From the IMG/VR virus record IMGVR_UViG_3300025135_000008, positions 1-50,288 of that record: a stretch of 50,288 nucleotides of DNA; one strand, 5' to 3'. Source of the DNA: a virus. Every line of letters starts with the position of its first letter. Position 1 is the first letter of the stretch. The notes below the pieces were generated by a model. The model ran no database searches. It saw only the letters and a program-made list of their open reading frames with translations, and was not told the DNA's origin. This document shows, in pieces, positions 1 to 7,616 of this stretch. The position numbers and the translations under genes are program-made.

Positions 1-2
1 AG

Positions 3-128
3 CAGGAAATCCAGCAGCTAATTAACCGCGCTATTCGCGAGCATGAGCTGCGTGTGGCGTTTTGGTCCGGGCTGCTTGGTGCTGCGTTAATGGCTGGCAC
101 TTGGCACGCAATTTGGCTTTGCCGTTAG
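3..128 (+). CDS. C-terminal part of small single-span membrane protein
   Basis: An open frame enters from the left edge and ends at TAG (126-128). Its 41 visible residues begin QEIQQLINRAIREHELRV, a charged helix. A hydrophobic stretch of about 20 residues (AFWSGLLGAALMAGTWHAIW) then looks like one membrane-spanning helix, followed by a very short tail. No credible start codon lies inside the window. The true start is probably only a few codons upstream, so nearly the whole protein may be visible. It converges on the minus-strand VRR-NUC gene and overlaps its end by 42 bases. A holin-like or superinfection-related role is possible, but nothing in the sequence proves it. Confidence 0.55.
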   Translation, partial: QEIQQLINRAIREHELRVAFWSGLLGAALMAGTWHAIWLCR

Positions 129-458
129 CAATTGCTCTGCATCTTGAACACTTCTAGCAACACCAGCAATACCGCCAGCGGCTTGCACAACATCGAGCCA
201 TTGCTGTTGCTCTGGTCGAATGCGACCGGTTGCGCTTTTTACTTCAATGCTGGCAAATACAGCAACTTGCTGACCAACCATGTCAGGCGTGACAGTGACC
301 GTGCGCCAACCAATTAAATCAGCGCTGCCCTTGCAAAGGCCGAAGCTTACCGGCCTGCCGTGTTGATCCTTAAGCGTGCCGGTATTGTTTCGCATCAGCC
401 GCACTGAACCGCGACTACACGCAAGGCGTATTCTTTGCTGAATTTCTTGCTCGCTCAT
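87..458 (-). CDS. VRR-NUC domain nuclease
   Basis: The 123-residue product has the VRR-NUC pattern (a small PD-(D/E)XK nuclease fold): RNNTG near residue 23, GSADLIG at 44-50, EVKS at 72-75, then the Q-rich helix EQQQWL and AGGIAGVARS near 94-103. Likely catalytic residues are D47, E72 and K74. The family cleaves branched or flapped DNA and is common in phages beside an SF2 helicase, as here. The start at 458 lies 14 bases after the helicase stop. An upstream in-frame ATG at 536 would overlap the helicase and adds a basic, non-family extension. It is probably co-transcribed with the helicase and acts in replication or recombination intermediate processing. Confidence 0.85.
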   Translation of the reverse strand: MSEQEIQQRIRLACSRGSVRLMRNNTGTLKDQHGRPVSFGLCKGSADLIGWRTVTVTPDMVGQQVAVFASIEVKSATGRIRPEQQQWLDVVQAAGGIAGVARSVQDAEQLLTAKPNCVPSASH

Positions 459-472
459 CCAGCAAGGATAAC

Positions 473-1861
473 CTAAAACCCATAAGCCTCCGCGAGCCGC
501 TCTTTGTTGCGAGCGCGTAGAACGTTTTGCGCCCATGCATGTGGTTGCTTGTAGCCACGCTTTCGGCCAAGATCCACAAGCTGGTTAAATGTTCGCGCTT
601 GCTGTTGCTCACTCTTACGCACTTCGCTCATCTCACGCGGAGAGATCTCCTCCAATTGACCATCAACAACACGCAGCTCGCGTTTATCTACTGCAAACTC
701 ATGACCGCATTCGTCACACGCACGCACGCGAGATTGCAATGCAGCAAAACACTTGGGGCATACCTTAATACTGGGTGCCTTGTCACGCTGTTGCTTTTTC
801 TTGCCATCAAGCGACCACTCACGCTTTTCTAGATAGTGGCCAAGGCGCAATGTATTGCCAACATGATCAAGAATAACTGCAGCACTCTTGCCAGGTGATG
901 GGCGCAAGCAACGACCAACCATCTGCAGGTGTAAGCCTACTGATTGCGTAGGCCGCAGCAATATGCAGCCGCCAACGCTGGGAACATCAACACCTTCGCC
1001 AATCAACGCACAACTGGTTAGCACTTTGATGTCGCCAGTACCAAGCGCAGACAACAAATCACGACGACGAGCTGAGTCCATTGTTCCGTCAATACTTGCA
1101 GCCGCAATGCCATAAGAATTAAACATATCTGCTACTGCCTCGGCGTGCGCAACACTACAGCAAAACGCAATTGCAGTCTGGCCATCGAGGTGTTGGTTGT
1201 AATGCGTCAGGCAATCGCCCAATACATCACCACCGCGCATACGTGCTTCAGCGTCAGCAGCATCAAAATCACCCATCCGCTTACGCAAGCCGGTTACATC
1301 AAACCCAGGTGGCGCCAACACTTTGGCAGGTGACAGGAAGCCGTTGTCAGTCAACCATTGCGCAGACGGGCCTTCTACGATTTCTTGGTAATTCTCCCCG
1401 AGACCCCGACCATCTGCGCGGATTGGCGTTGCAGTAACACCAAGAACAGAGGCACTGCCAAACCAATCAAGCACTTTACGCCAAGTTCCAGCAGTTGTGT
1501 GATGCGCTTCGTCAATCACGATAAGGTTAAAGAAATCACGCGGCAGTTTATCTAACCGTCGCGCTAATGTTTGCACGCTGGCAACTTGAACTGGCTTTGT
1601 AAAGTCCATCGAACGGCCAGCAGCGATCAACCCATGCTCAATTGGCATGGCGCGGCTTGCCTGCTCCAGCAGCTCAGCGCGATGCACCAGGATGCACACG
1701 CGGCGGCCCTTGGCAGCAGCCTGCTCAGCGATGTGGCTAAAGACAACAGTCTTGCCGCCACCGGTCGGCAGCACGGCCAACGTGGCCTTCCTGCCAGCGC
1801 GGAAGCTGTTGCGGATGCCTTCCACCAGCTCCTGCTGGTAAGGTCGAAGGGTAACGGTCAT
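473..1861 (-). CDS. SF2 DEAD/DEAH-box helicase (type III res / RadD-like)
   Basis: The 462-residue protein shows the SF2 motifs in order. Walker A PTGGGKT is at about 32-38, DEAH at 117-120, TAT motif III at 143-145, a GEGVDVPSV segment in the second RecA-like domain, and motif VI QMVGRCLRPSPGK. A four-cysteine zinc knuckle (CPKC...CDEC) follows in the C-terminal part. The fold is that of phage helicases annotated as type III restriction res-subunit or RadD-like. It probably unwinds or remodels DNA in phage replication or recombination with the downstream VRR-NUC. No methylase or specificity gene is nearby, so a restriction role is unlikely. It is transcribed divergently from the RHH/primase genes. 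Confidence 0.9.
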   Translation of the reverse strand: MTVTLRPYQQELVEGIRNSFRAGRKATLAVLPTGGGKTVVFSHIAEQAAAKGRRVCILVHRAELLEQASRAMPIEHGLIAAGRSMDFTKPVQVASVQTLARRLDKLPRDFFNLIVIDEAHHTTAGTWRKVLDWFGSASVLGVTATPIRADGRGLGENYQEIVEGPSAQWLTDNGFLSPAKVLAPPGFDVTGLRKRMGDFDAADAEARMRGGDVLGDCLTHYNQHLDGQTAIAFCCSVAHAEAVADMFNSYGIAAASIDGTMDSARRRDLLSALGTGDIKVLTSCALIGEGVDVPSVGGCILLRPTQSVGLHLQMVGRCLRPSPGKSAAVILDHVGNTLRLGHYLEKREWSLDGKKKQQRDKAPSIKVCPKCFAALQSRVRACDECGHEFAVDKRELRVVDGQLEEISPREMSEVRKSEQQQARTFNQLVDLGRKRGYKQPHAWAQNVLRARNKERLAEAYGF

Positions 1862-1896
1862 AACGGATAAAGGCTCTGGGTGCCTGTGTTGCCAAT

Positions 1897-1915
1897 CCTA
1901 GCGGAACACGCTAGG
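1897..1915. promoter_or_regulatory. Perfect 7-bp inverted repeat, candidate operator
   Basis: CCTAGCG-GAACA-CGCTAGG is a perfect inverted repeat with a five-base loop. It lies between the helicase start (1861, minus) and the GTG start of a small RHH protein gene (1942, plus), where divergent promoters are expected. There is no T-run, so it is not a typical terminator. An operator for the adjacent RHH protein is the simplest reading. This is inferred from position and symmetry only. Confidence 0.45.
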
Positions 1916-1941
1916 GTCCGCAAGCCACTCGCGCCACGACA

Positions 1942-2118
1942 GTGCGCCTTGCCCATCCGCTATCGGTCCAGTTCAGCACTGAACAGATCGACTGGCTTGA
2001 TTCTCGTCGCGCACCGGGCTTATCACGCAGCGCAGCCATACGAGCTGTTGTTCAGCAAATGATGGACCTTAACACACGCGGCATTCTTCCACCTACCCAT
2101 ACCTTTAACAACAAGTGA
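1942..2118 (+). CDS. Small ribbon-helix-helix (CopG/Arc-like) regulator
   Basis: This 58-residue frame starts at GTG and reads VRLAHPLSVQFSTEQIDWLD and onward. A short beta strand (HPLSVQF) is followed by helix 1 (STEQIDWLDSRR) and helix 2 (SRSAAIRAVVQQMMD), the layout of RHH DNA-binding proteins, which bind DNA as dimers through the strand. Its TGA (2116-2118) overlaps the GTG start of the primase (2115) by four bases, so the two are probably translationally coupled. An inverted repeat lies just upstream at 1897-1915. There is no strong Shine-Dalgarno before the GTG, so the exact start is uncertain. It probably autoregulates the early promoter region; the target is not shown by the sequence. 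Confidence 0.7.
   Translation: MRLAHPLSVQFSTEQIDWLDSRRAPGLSRSAAIRAVVQQMMDLNTRGILPPTHTFNNK
1971..1984. repeat. Palindrome GTTCAGCACTGAAC
   Basis: A 6-bp inverted repeat (GTTCAG/CTGAAC) with a two-base centre lies inside the start of the RHH gene. Another GTTCAG half-site occurs at 2050-2055. It could be a second operator half-site pair for a regulator acting on this control region. It also encodes residues QFSTE, so coincidence is possible. Confidence 0.25.
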
Positions 2119-4625
2119 ATCGAATCCAAGACCTTACACGCGGCAGGTGGCCTGACCTGCTGCAATCACTTGCTGGCTTGTCAGCAGAACAACTAACTAA
2201 CAAGCATCAGCCATGCCCACTATGCGGCGGCAAGGATCGCTATAGATTTGATGATCACGAAGGCACAGGATCTTGGTATTGCAATAAGTGCGGCGGGAAG
2301 GATCACAATGGCGGCGGCGGATCTGGAATGGAGATGTTGATGCGCCGCAATGATTGGACATTCAAGGAAGCAGCAGAAAAGATTAATCAACGGCTTACGC
2401 CCATTCCACCACCAGAATTAAGCGGTTGGGACAAGGCTTGGCATTACACAGATACCTTCTATGTACTTAGGCGGGATTTGGCAAATGGTGAAAAGAAAAT
2501 TCGACCTTACCGGTTCAACGGTCAGAAATGGGAGTTCAAACATGTTGAGCGCAACCGCCCCATCCTCAACCAAGACGACATAGCAAAGAAACCCGGTGTT
2601 CCCGTCATCGTCGTTGAAGGGGAGAAATGCGCCGACGCTCTCCAGTTGCTGCTGCCTTCTCATTTGGTGACTGCCTGGCCGGGTGGGGCGAACTCGATCA
2701 ACTTAGTTGACTGGTCGCCGCTGGCCAATCGCAAGGTGATCCTGTGGCCCGACAACGATGACGCAGGAAGAATATGCATGGCAAAGCTTGCCGTAATACT
2801 ACTAAAAACCGGGGTAGAGCGTGTACGAATTATCAATCCACCAGCGGATAAGCCGGAAAAGTGGGATGTAGCAGATTCTGGCTTCAGTAGCGCTGATGCC
2901 ATTGCGTTTATTAAGGACCACCTGAGCGAACCAATTGAACTACCGGAGGAGCCAGAACAGCAAACCATCGAGGTCGAGACAGGGCCAAGGCTTGATAACA
3001 CCGCGCAGTTTGTCTGCCTTGGCTTCAATGACAGCAGCTACTACTACCAGCCATCCAGCACCGGCCAAGTTGTTGCGCTAAGCCGGTCAGCGCATACGGG
3101 CACCAACCTATGTGCATTGGCGCCCCTGTCCTACTGGGAGACCTTGTATCCATCCAAGATGGGTGTGAATTGGTCAGCAGCCGCATCCTCGCTATTTGAA
3201 CAGTCCGCCAAGGTGGGCGTGTACGACCCATCAAGGCTGCGCGGGCGAGGTGCGTGGTGGGACAACGACCGCTCAGTGCTCCACCTAGGCGACCGCATCA
3301 TCGTGGACGGCAGCGCCCAGCCAAGCAGTGATCGGCTAAGTAATAGCAAATACATCTATCAACGGTTAGCAGAGATTACATCACCCGAGATAAATAATCC
3401 GCTAACGGTTGAAGAATCAACCAAGATTTGCAGGCTTGCGGAGCGTTTCCTATGGGAGGTGCCAGCGTCCGGTTTGCTACTGGCAGGCTGGGTAACGCTT
3501 GCGCCGATCTGCGGTGTACTCGACTGGAGGCCGCACGCATGGCTTACCGCTGGTGCCGGGTCAGGCAAGAGCACAGTCATGGAGTGTTTTATCACACCAC
3601 TGCTGGGTGAGTTGGGGTTGATTGTTGTTGGCAACACAACAGAAGCTGGCATCCGCCAAGCACTTAAAGCTGATGCAAGGCCGGTTGTGTTTGACGAAGC
3701 AGAATCCAACGAAAGGTATGACCAACAGCGAATGCAGTCGATCCTGTCACTGGCAAGGATTGCATCGTTTGAATCCAGAGCAAACTTGCTTAAAGGCACG
3801 CCTGACGGAACAATTCAATCGTTTACAATTCGCTCCATGTTTTTTATGTCATCCATCGTAACTGCACTGAAACAGGGTGCAGATAAGACGCGATTTGCGC
3901 AACTGACATTACTGAATCCAAGGGAGGTGATCGCAGACACTGACAAGAGAGACAAGCAGTGGCATGAGCTGAAGCGAGACCTAGAGCAGAGCATTGACGA
4001 CAACGTTGGGCGGCGCCTGCAGGCGAGGACCATCAGCCTGATACCAGTAATACGCAAATCAATTGAAGTATTTTGCGAAGTAGCGGCCAAGGAGTTCGAT
4101 TCCCAGCGCCAAGGCGACCAATACGGCACATTGCTGGCGGGCGCGTGGTCCCTCATTTCAAATGAGCCCGCCACCCCAGGGCAAGCGCGAAAACTAATTC
4201 AAGACAATAATTGGGATTCGTACAGCCAGGCGACCGACAAGCCGGATGAGGTTGGCTGCCTCGAACGAATAATGCAACATCAAATACGTGTTGAAGGCGA
4301 ACGAACAGTCAGCCGTTCAATCGGTGAGTTAGTCGAAATTGCAATCTACCACAAAACCGATATAGACGTTCCTCCAGGGGAGGCGGATTCGACCCTTGGA
4401 AGGCACGGAATCAAGATCGCCAGGGAGGAGAAAGTGGTGATCATTTCCAACTCCGCTCAAGCCATTGCACATATTCTTCGTGATACTGCTTGGGCTAATT
4501 GTTGGCCGACTGTGCTCTTACGCCTGCCTTGTGCCAGTCGGGCGGGTGTCACATACTTTAAGGGCGCAGGTAGTACATCTAGGGGTGTAAAGGTCCCTTT
4601 TCTTACGCTCTTACAGGGGGTGTAA
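2115..4625 (+). CDS. P4-alpha-like primase-helicase (Zn finger, TOPRIM, AAA+ ATPase)
   Basis: The 836-residue protein carries a primase zinc finger (C34, C37, C56, C59), a TOPRIM domain with EGEK at about 168-171 and DNDDAG at 213-218, and a helicase domain with Walker A AGAGSGKST at 479-487 and Walker B VVFDEAES around D527. The C-terminus (TSRGVKVPF) resembles the end of P4-type replication proteins. Such proteins melt the origin, unwind and prime; in phage P4 the same protein binds iterons at the origin. The start is GTG, overlapping the RHH gene stop. The final codon and stop lie inside the first of several GTGTAAGA repeats. It is the only replication initiator seen, and no DNA polymerase gene is present. 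Confidence 0.92.
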   Translation: MNRIQDLTRGRWPDLLQSLAGLSAEQLTNKHQPCPLCGGKDRYRFDDHEGTGSWYCNKCGGKDHNGGGGSGMEMLMRRNDWTFKEAAEKINQRLTPIPPPELSGWDKAWHYTDTFYVLRRDLANGEKKIRPYRFNGQKWEFKHVERNRPILNQDDIAKKPGVPVIVVEGEKCADALQLLLPSHLVTAWPGGANSINLVDWSPLANRKVILWPDNDDAGRICMAKLAVILLKTGVERVRIINPPADKPEKWDVADSGFSSADAIAFIKDHLSEPIELPEEPEQQTIEVETGPRLDNTAQFVCLGFNDSSYYYQPSSTGQVVALSRSAHTGTNLCALAPLSYWETLYPSKMGVNWSAAASSLFEQSAKVGVYDPSRLRGRGAWWDNDRSVLHLGDRIIVDGSAQPSSDRLSNSKYIYQRLAEITSPEINNPLTVEESTKICRLAERFLWEVPASGLLLAGWVTLAPICGVLDWRPHAWLTAGAGSGKSTVMECFITPLLGELGLIVVGNTTEAGIRQALKADARPVVFDEAESNERYDQQRMQSILSLARIASFESRANLLKGTPDGTIQSFTIRSMFFMSSIVTALKQGADKTRFAQLTLLNPREVIADTDKRDKQWHELKRDLEQSIDDNVGRRLQARTISLIPVIRKSIEVFCEVAAKEFDSQRQGDQYGTLLAGAWSLISNEPATPGQARKLIQDNNWDSYSQATDKPDEVGCLERIMQHQIRVEGERTVSRSIGELVEIAIYHKTDIDVPPGEADSTLGRHGIKIAREEKVVIISNSAQAIAHILRDTAWANCWPTVLLRLPCASRAGVTYFKGAGSTSRGVKVPFLTLLQGV

Positions 4626-4920
4626 GACGGTTTCCGAAAAACGGCCCTTGGTATGACTGCGATCTTACGATATTACGCTTCTTACGCTTACAGCGCAGGT
4701 ATAGCCCCCCCACACACACACACACAGTATAGTAGTACAAAAAGTAGTACATATTCTCTCTTTCTTGTATGTATGTCTTTAAGTGTAAGAAGTGTAAGAA
4801 AATAGGGACTCCCCTTGCGCCGCAGTCGATTTCGGTCTTACACTAGGTGTAAGAAGGTGTAAGAAATCTCGGCAAATCCCTGTAATCCCTTGGTATGACT
4901 GGTAATTTGCTGTAAGAAAA
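4565..4920 (+). repeat. Iteron-like GTGTAAGA repeat cluster, candidate replication origin
   Basis: This covers the only stretch above 300 bases without a gene (4626-4982). GTGTAAGA occurs at 4620-4627, 4783-4790, 4792-4799, 4847-4854 and 4857-4864, with an inverted copy TCTTACAC at 4836-4843 and a variant CTGTAAGA at 4910. CTTACG/TTACG runs occur near 4601 and 4665-4686. A 15-bp direct repeat, CCCTTGGTATGACTG, lies at 4645-4659 and 4887-4901. A CA dinucleotide run (4711-4726) and three GTAGTACA copies (4570, 4732, 4744) sit between. Position beside a P4-alpha-like primase suggests an origin or copy-control region bound by that protein. Confidence 0.6.
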
Positions 4921-4982
4921 CCCGTAACACCCACTTTTCCACTGGCTGGGTCCGCCAGCCTGTTTTCAGCCTCCCCGAAGCC

Positions 4983-5720
4983 ATGCGAAACATCAACTTC
5001 AACGCCCAGTCGATCCTTGGTCGAATCAACGCCATCGAGAGCACTCAGATCCGGTATGCGGGCACCCAGTCGATGAAGCGGCTTGGCTTTCAACTGCGCA
5101 ACGAGTTGTCCAAGGCGATGGCCAAAGATTTCAACAACCCGGTGCCGTTCACGCTCAACTCGCCCCTGTCTCTCGCCAATGGCTTGAGCGTGGTCATCAG
5201 TATCAACGCCGACCTTGGCGGGAAGGGCCAAGAGGCAGCGACGTACCTGTACCCGGTGAGCACGCAGGACAGCCGTGGCCGTAAGCCTGCGTATGCGACT
5301 CGGTTCCAGCGTGGCTTGTGGGAGCTGGGTGTGATACCACGCAACAACTACGTGCTGTCGTGGCTGCCTGGCGCGAGCGTGCCGCGCAACAGCTACGGGA
5401 ACACCTCAACGGGGTTTTTACAGGCAGTGCTGCAGGGGCTGAAGAACGAGGGAGGGCGCCTGAAGGACCCCAAGAGCGTCTACGGGGGCAATACGCGCTA
5501 TTTCAGCCAGCCTGACAACCGAAGGGCCGTCAAGGGGCCTTCTAGGCTCTCTCCGGGCATCTACCGCGTGAAGGGCAACCAGCTCGACCGGCTTTTCGGG
5601 TACGTGGACAGACAGCCGACGGTGCCGACCAAGTTTGACTTCGAGGGAATTGTCCGCAACAAATCAGCGGATTTGCTGCCGGGAATTTTGCGCCAAGAGC
5701 TTGACCGCGCTATGCGTTAG
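4983..5720 (+). CDS. Putative minor tail / tail-completion-like protein
   Basis: The 245-residue protein has an N-terminal helix rich in QLRNELSKAM, then FNNPVPFTLNSPL, a strand-rich middle with AATYLYPV, and a C-terminal part with FQRGLWELGVIPRNNYVLSW and NSYGNTSTG. This order (a PTxFTxNS-type motif, a YLxPQ-type motif, a KRFExAL-type helix and a YGN motif) is recalled from phage proteins annotated as minor tail or hypothetical structural proteins. No enzyme motif is seen. If that reading is right it is out of place, because all other virion genes lie on the minus strand beyond 19900. The start ATG at 4983 follows the repeat-rich gap; the ligase-like gene follows 32 bases after its stop. Confidence 0.5.
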   Translation: MRNINFNAQSILGRINAIESTQIRYAGTQSMKRLGFQLRNELSKAMAKDFNNPVPFTLNSPLSLANGLSVVISINADLGGKGQEAATYLYPVSTQDSRGRKPAYATRFQRGLWELGVIPRNNYVLSWLPGASVPRNSYGNTSTGFLQAVLQGLKNEGGRLKDPKSVYGGNTRYFSQPDNRRAVKGPSRLSPGIYRVKGNQLDRLFGYVDRQPTVPTKFDFEGIVRNKSADLLPGILRQELDRAMR

Positions 5721-5752
5721 CTGTAGTATTCCAAGCAGTTACCGCTTACCCG

Positions 5753-6448
5753 ATGCCAACCGTTACCGCGAAAGCCCTTGCTATCACTGCCGATGCTGCG
5801 TACAGGGCTGGGCGACCTGTGATGACCGATGCAGAGTTTGATGCCTTGGGCGTGGTGGTTCCATGCGCTGGGCGAGTGCTGTTGAGCTTGGACAAGCGAC
5901 CGATGGACGAGTGGCGGTGCCGTGAGATGGGGCCGTACACGGTGACGGGGAAGGTGGACGGTTGCGCGATTGCGCTTGCGTATGTGGGTGGCCGCCTGCA
6001 GGGTGCATGGACGCGAACAGGACGCTGCGCAATGCACGTGGCAACGCTTGTTGCCTCAGTGCCGCCCAGGATCGCCTCTAAGGCCCCTGTAACCCTCCGT
6101 GGGGAGCTGTATGGCCTAGATGGCCGCCAGAGCACCCCAGCAGCCTCTCTGAGGCGCAAGGCACCCAGCGGCGACGGTTTGGCCTTTGTGGGCTACGAGG
6201 TGCTGGGCAGCGCGGATGACCACAGCAAGCAACTGTGGTGGCTGGAGGGGCAGGGTGTTGACGTGCTGCGGTGGTGGCATTGCGCGAGTGCAGCGCAGGT
6301 GGTGAAGCTGCACCAGCGATGGCGAAACGGCGAGCTGTGGGCCGGGGTGCCAACAGATGGGATTGTTGTTCGGGTAGACGACGGCAATGCGTGTATGCAA
6401 ATGGGGCATGATGGCCGGGTGCCGCGTTACGCCATGGCGATGAAGTGA
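5753..6448 (+). CDS. Minimal NAD+-dependent DNA ligase adenylation domain
   Basis: The 231-residue protein matches the nucleotidyltransferase core of LigA-type ligases: YRAGRPVMTDAEFDAL at the N-terminus (like the Ia-region YxxxxPxxSDxEYD), KVDG with the adenylated lysine at about K67, TRTGR where LigA has TRGDG, LRGELYG (motif III), TDGIVVRV (motif IV) and PRYAMAMK (motif V). It lacks the OB fold, zinc finger, helix-hairpin-helix and BRCT domains of full LigA (about 670 residues). It may seal nicks with help from another protein, or only form an enzyme-AMP. Its stop overlaps the next gene as TGATG. Confidence 0.75.
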   Translation: MPTVTAKALAITADAAYRAGRPVMTDAEFDALGVVVPCAGRVLLSLDKRPMDEWRCREMGPYTVTGKVDGCAIALAYVGGRLQGAWTRTGRCAMHVATLVASVPPRIASKAPVTLRGELYGLDGRQSTPAASLRRKAPSGDGLAFVGYEVLGSADDHSKQLWWLEGQGVDVLRWWHCASAAQVVKLHQRWRNGELWAGVPTDGIVVRVDDGNACMQMGHDGRVPRYAMAMK

Positions 6449-6636
6449 TGCATACTTTTTACCGCAACAAACAGGATTGGTACATTTTCCAACCCTGGAA
6501 GGCCAACGAGGTGCACGTGATGCGCGGCCACGGGAGGATAGGCGAAGCGCCAGGCTATAACCTAAGTGTCAAAGAAGCGGACAAATTTGCCGCTCAACTC
6601 AAACAAGAGGGTTACAGAAAATGCTCATCGCTATAG
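6448..6636 (+). CDS. Small hypothetical protein (62 aa)
   Basis: The ATG at 6448 overlaps the ligase stop (TGATG), the usual coupling arrangement in this operon. The product begins MHTFYRNKQDWYIFQPWK and is aromatic-rich at the N-terminus, with a possible C-terminal helix (VKEADKFAAQLKQEG). No family is recognised and no metal-binding or catalytic motif is visible. The setting in the replication operon suggests an accessory early function only. Confidence 0.55.
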   Translation: MHTFYRNKQDWYIFQPWKANEVHVMRGHGRIGEAPGYNLSVKEADKFAAQLKQEGYRKCSSL

Positions 6637-6669
6637 CAATTGCAAGCTTTTGCGCGACCGGTTGGTTAA

Positions 6670-6909
6670 ATGAACTGGACAACGATTTTGGCAAACGCAG
6701 GTATACCGGAGTCGCCGGGGAGGTCCGAGGCGCTTGCTGCGATGAAAGTACAAAGGGCGTACCATGTGCTGGTACGCGACCGCAAGACTGGACGCACCAG
6801 CTTGGAGGAGGTTAGGGCAAAGAGCTATCACGAAGCGTTAAAAACAGCGCGACAAGTTTACTCTAAACAAACAATTTTACGTTTACATGAAGCTTGCACT
6901 AATTCTTGA
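6670..6909 (+). CDS. Small hypothetical protein (79 aa)
   Basis: The product begins MNWTTILANAGIPESPGR and continues with a basic helical region (VRAKSYHEALKTARQVYSK). It is not recognised as a named family. Its end overlaps the exonuclease start by 23 bases, in keeping with the packed operon. An alternative frame at 6621-6815 was rejected for weaker protein character. A shorter start at the internal ATG (MKVQRAYHVL) cannot be excluded. Confidence 0.5.
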   Translation: MNWTTILANAGIPESPGRSEALAAMKVQRAYHVLVRDRKTGRTSLEEVRAKSYHEALKTARQVYSKQTILRLHEACTNS

Positions 6910-7567
6910 CACTGAAACAACTGGCTTAACAGTTGAGACAGCAAAACTAATCGAAATCGGTGCGGTGTTATTTGACATTGAACATCGCGCACCAATTGCT
7001 CAGCTATCAACATTGCTGCCGTGTGCCAGCAACCCGGTAGAGCATATCAATAGGATTTCATCAGGACTGACCAATGCAACACCGTTGGCGGTACGCAAAT
7101 CTGCTGCTGATCTGCTGAGGCAGATGGCTGAAAGCGCAGATGTGTACTTGGCGCACAATGTGGCATTCGACAGGCAGTGGCTGGGAGCATTGCCTGATCG
7201 CCCATGGATTTGCACGATGGACGATTGCAGGTGGCCGAGGGCGCCAAGGGGCAAGGCACGGTTGTCGGTGACAGCGTTGGCGCTGGCGTATGAGGTGCCG
7301 GTGTGGGCAGCGCATAGGGCAATGACTGACTGCATCTACTTGGCACAGGTAATGGAGCGCGAGCCAGCATTGAGCGATGTGCTGGAGCAGGCGCAACAGC
7401 CACGGACGTGGTGGGTGGCGTCATTGAGTTACGAAAAGCGACAACTGGCAAAGGATGCAGGATTTGTGTGGGACCAGCAGGTGCCTAAGGCGTGGGCGCG
7501 AAAGATGACGATTGGCGAAGCGCAGGCGCTGCCGTTCGAGGTGCGGCCAGTTGCCTCTGCTTTGTGA
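6887..7567 (+). CDS. DnaQ-like 3'-5' exonuclease (DEDDh)
   Basis: The 226-residue protein has ExoI motif LDTETTGL (D8, E10), ExoII motif HNVAFDRQWL (D95) and an ExoIII region HRAMTD (H143, D148), so the DEDDh set is complete. The family removes nucleotides from 3' ends, as in the polymerase III epsilon subunit or RNase T. The C-terminal about 50 residues (SLSYEKRQLAKDAGFVWD...KAW) resemble the short DUF5710-like extension seen in other exonucleases and primases. It could proofread for the host polymerase or trim recombination ends. The gene lies between a small gene and the RecE-type nuclease. Confidence 0.88.
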   Translation: MKLALILDTETTGLTVETAKLIEIGAVLFDIEHRAPIAQLSTLLPCASNPVEHINRISSGLTNATPLAVRKSAADLLRQMAESADVYLAHNVAFDRQWLGALPDRPWICTMDDCRWPRAPRGKARLSVTALALAYEVPVWAAHRAMTDCIYLAQVMEREPALSDVLEQAQQPRTWWVASLSYEKRQLAKDAGFVWDQQVPKAWARKMTIGEAQALPFEVRPVASAL

Positions 7568-7616
7568 TACACTATTACAGCGACCAAAACCAAGGCCGCG
7601 CACTTTGCTTTTACAA

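Noticed and set aside
473-1861. Helicase as part of a type III restriction system
   Set aside because: No methyltransferase or specificity gene nearby; the VRR-NUC partner and phage setting fit a replication or recombination role.
1880-2062. Plus-strand 60-codon frame upstream of the primase
   Set aside because: Low protein character and in the wrong frame relative to the RHH gene, which explains this DNA better.
4711-4726. CA dinucleotide run as a functional element
   Set aside because: A simple microsatellite; no evidence beyond its place in the repeat region.
6621-6815. Plus-strand 64-codon frame starting MLIAIAIASF
   Set aside because: Overlaps the better-looking 6670-6909 gene; the cysteine- and glycine-rich end does not look like a protein. 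A short leader peptide cannot be excluded.
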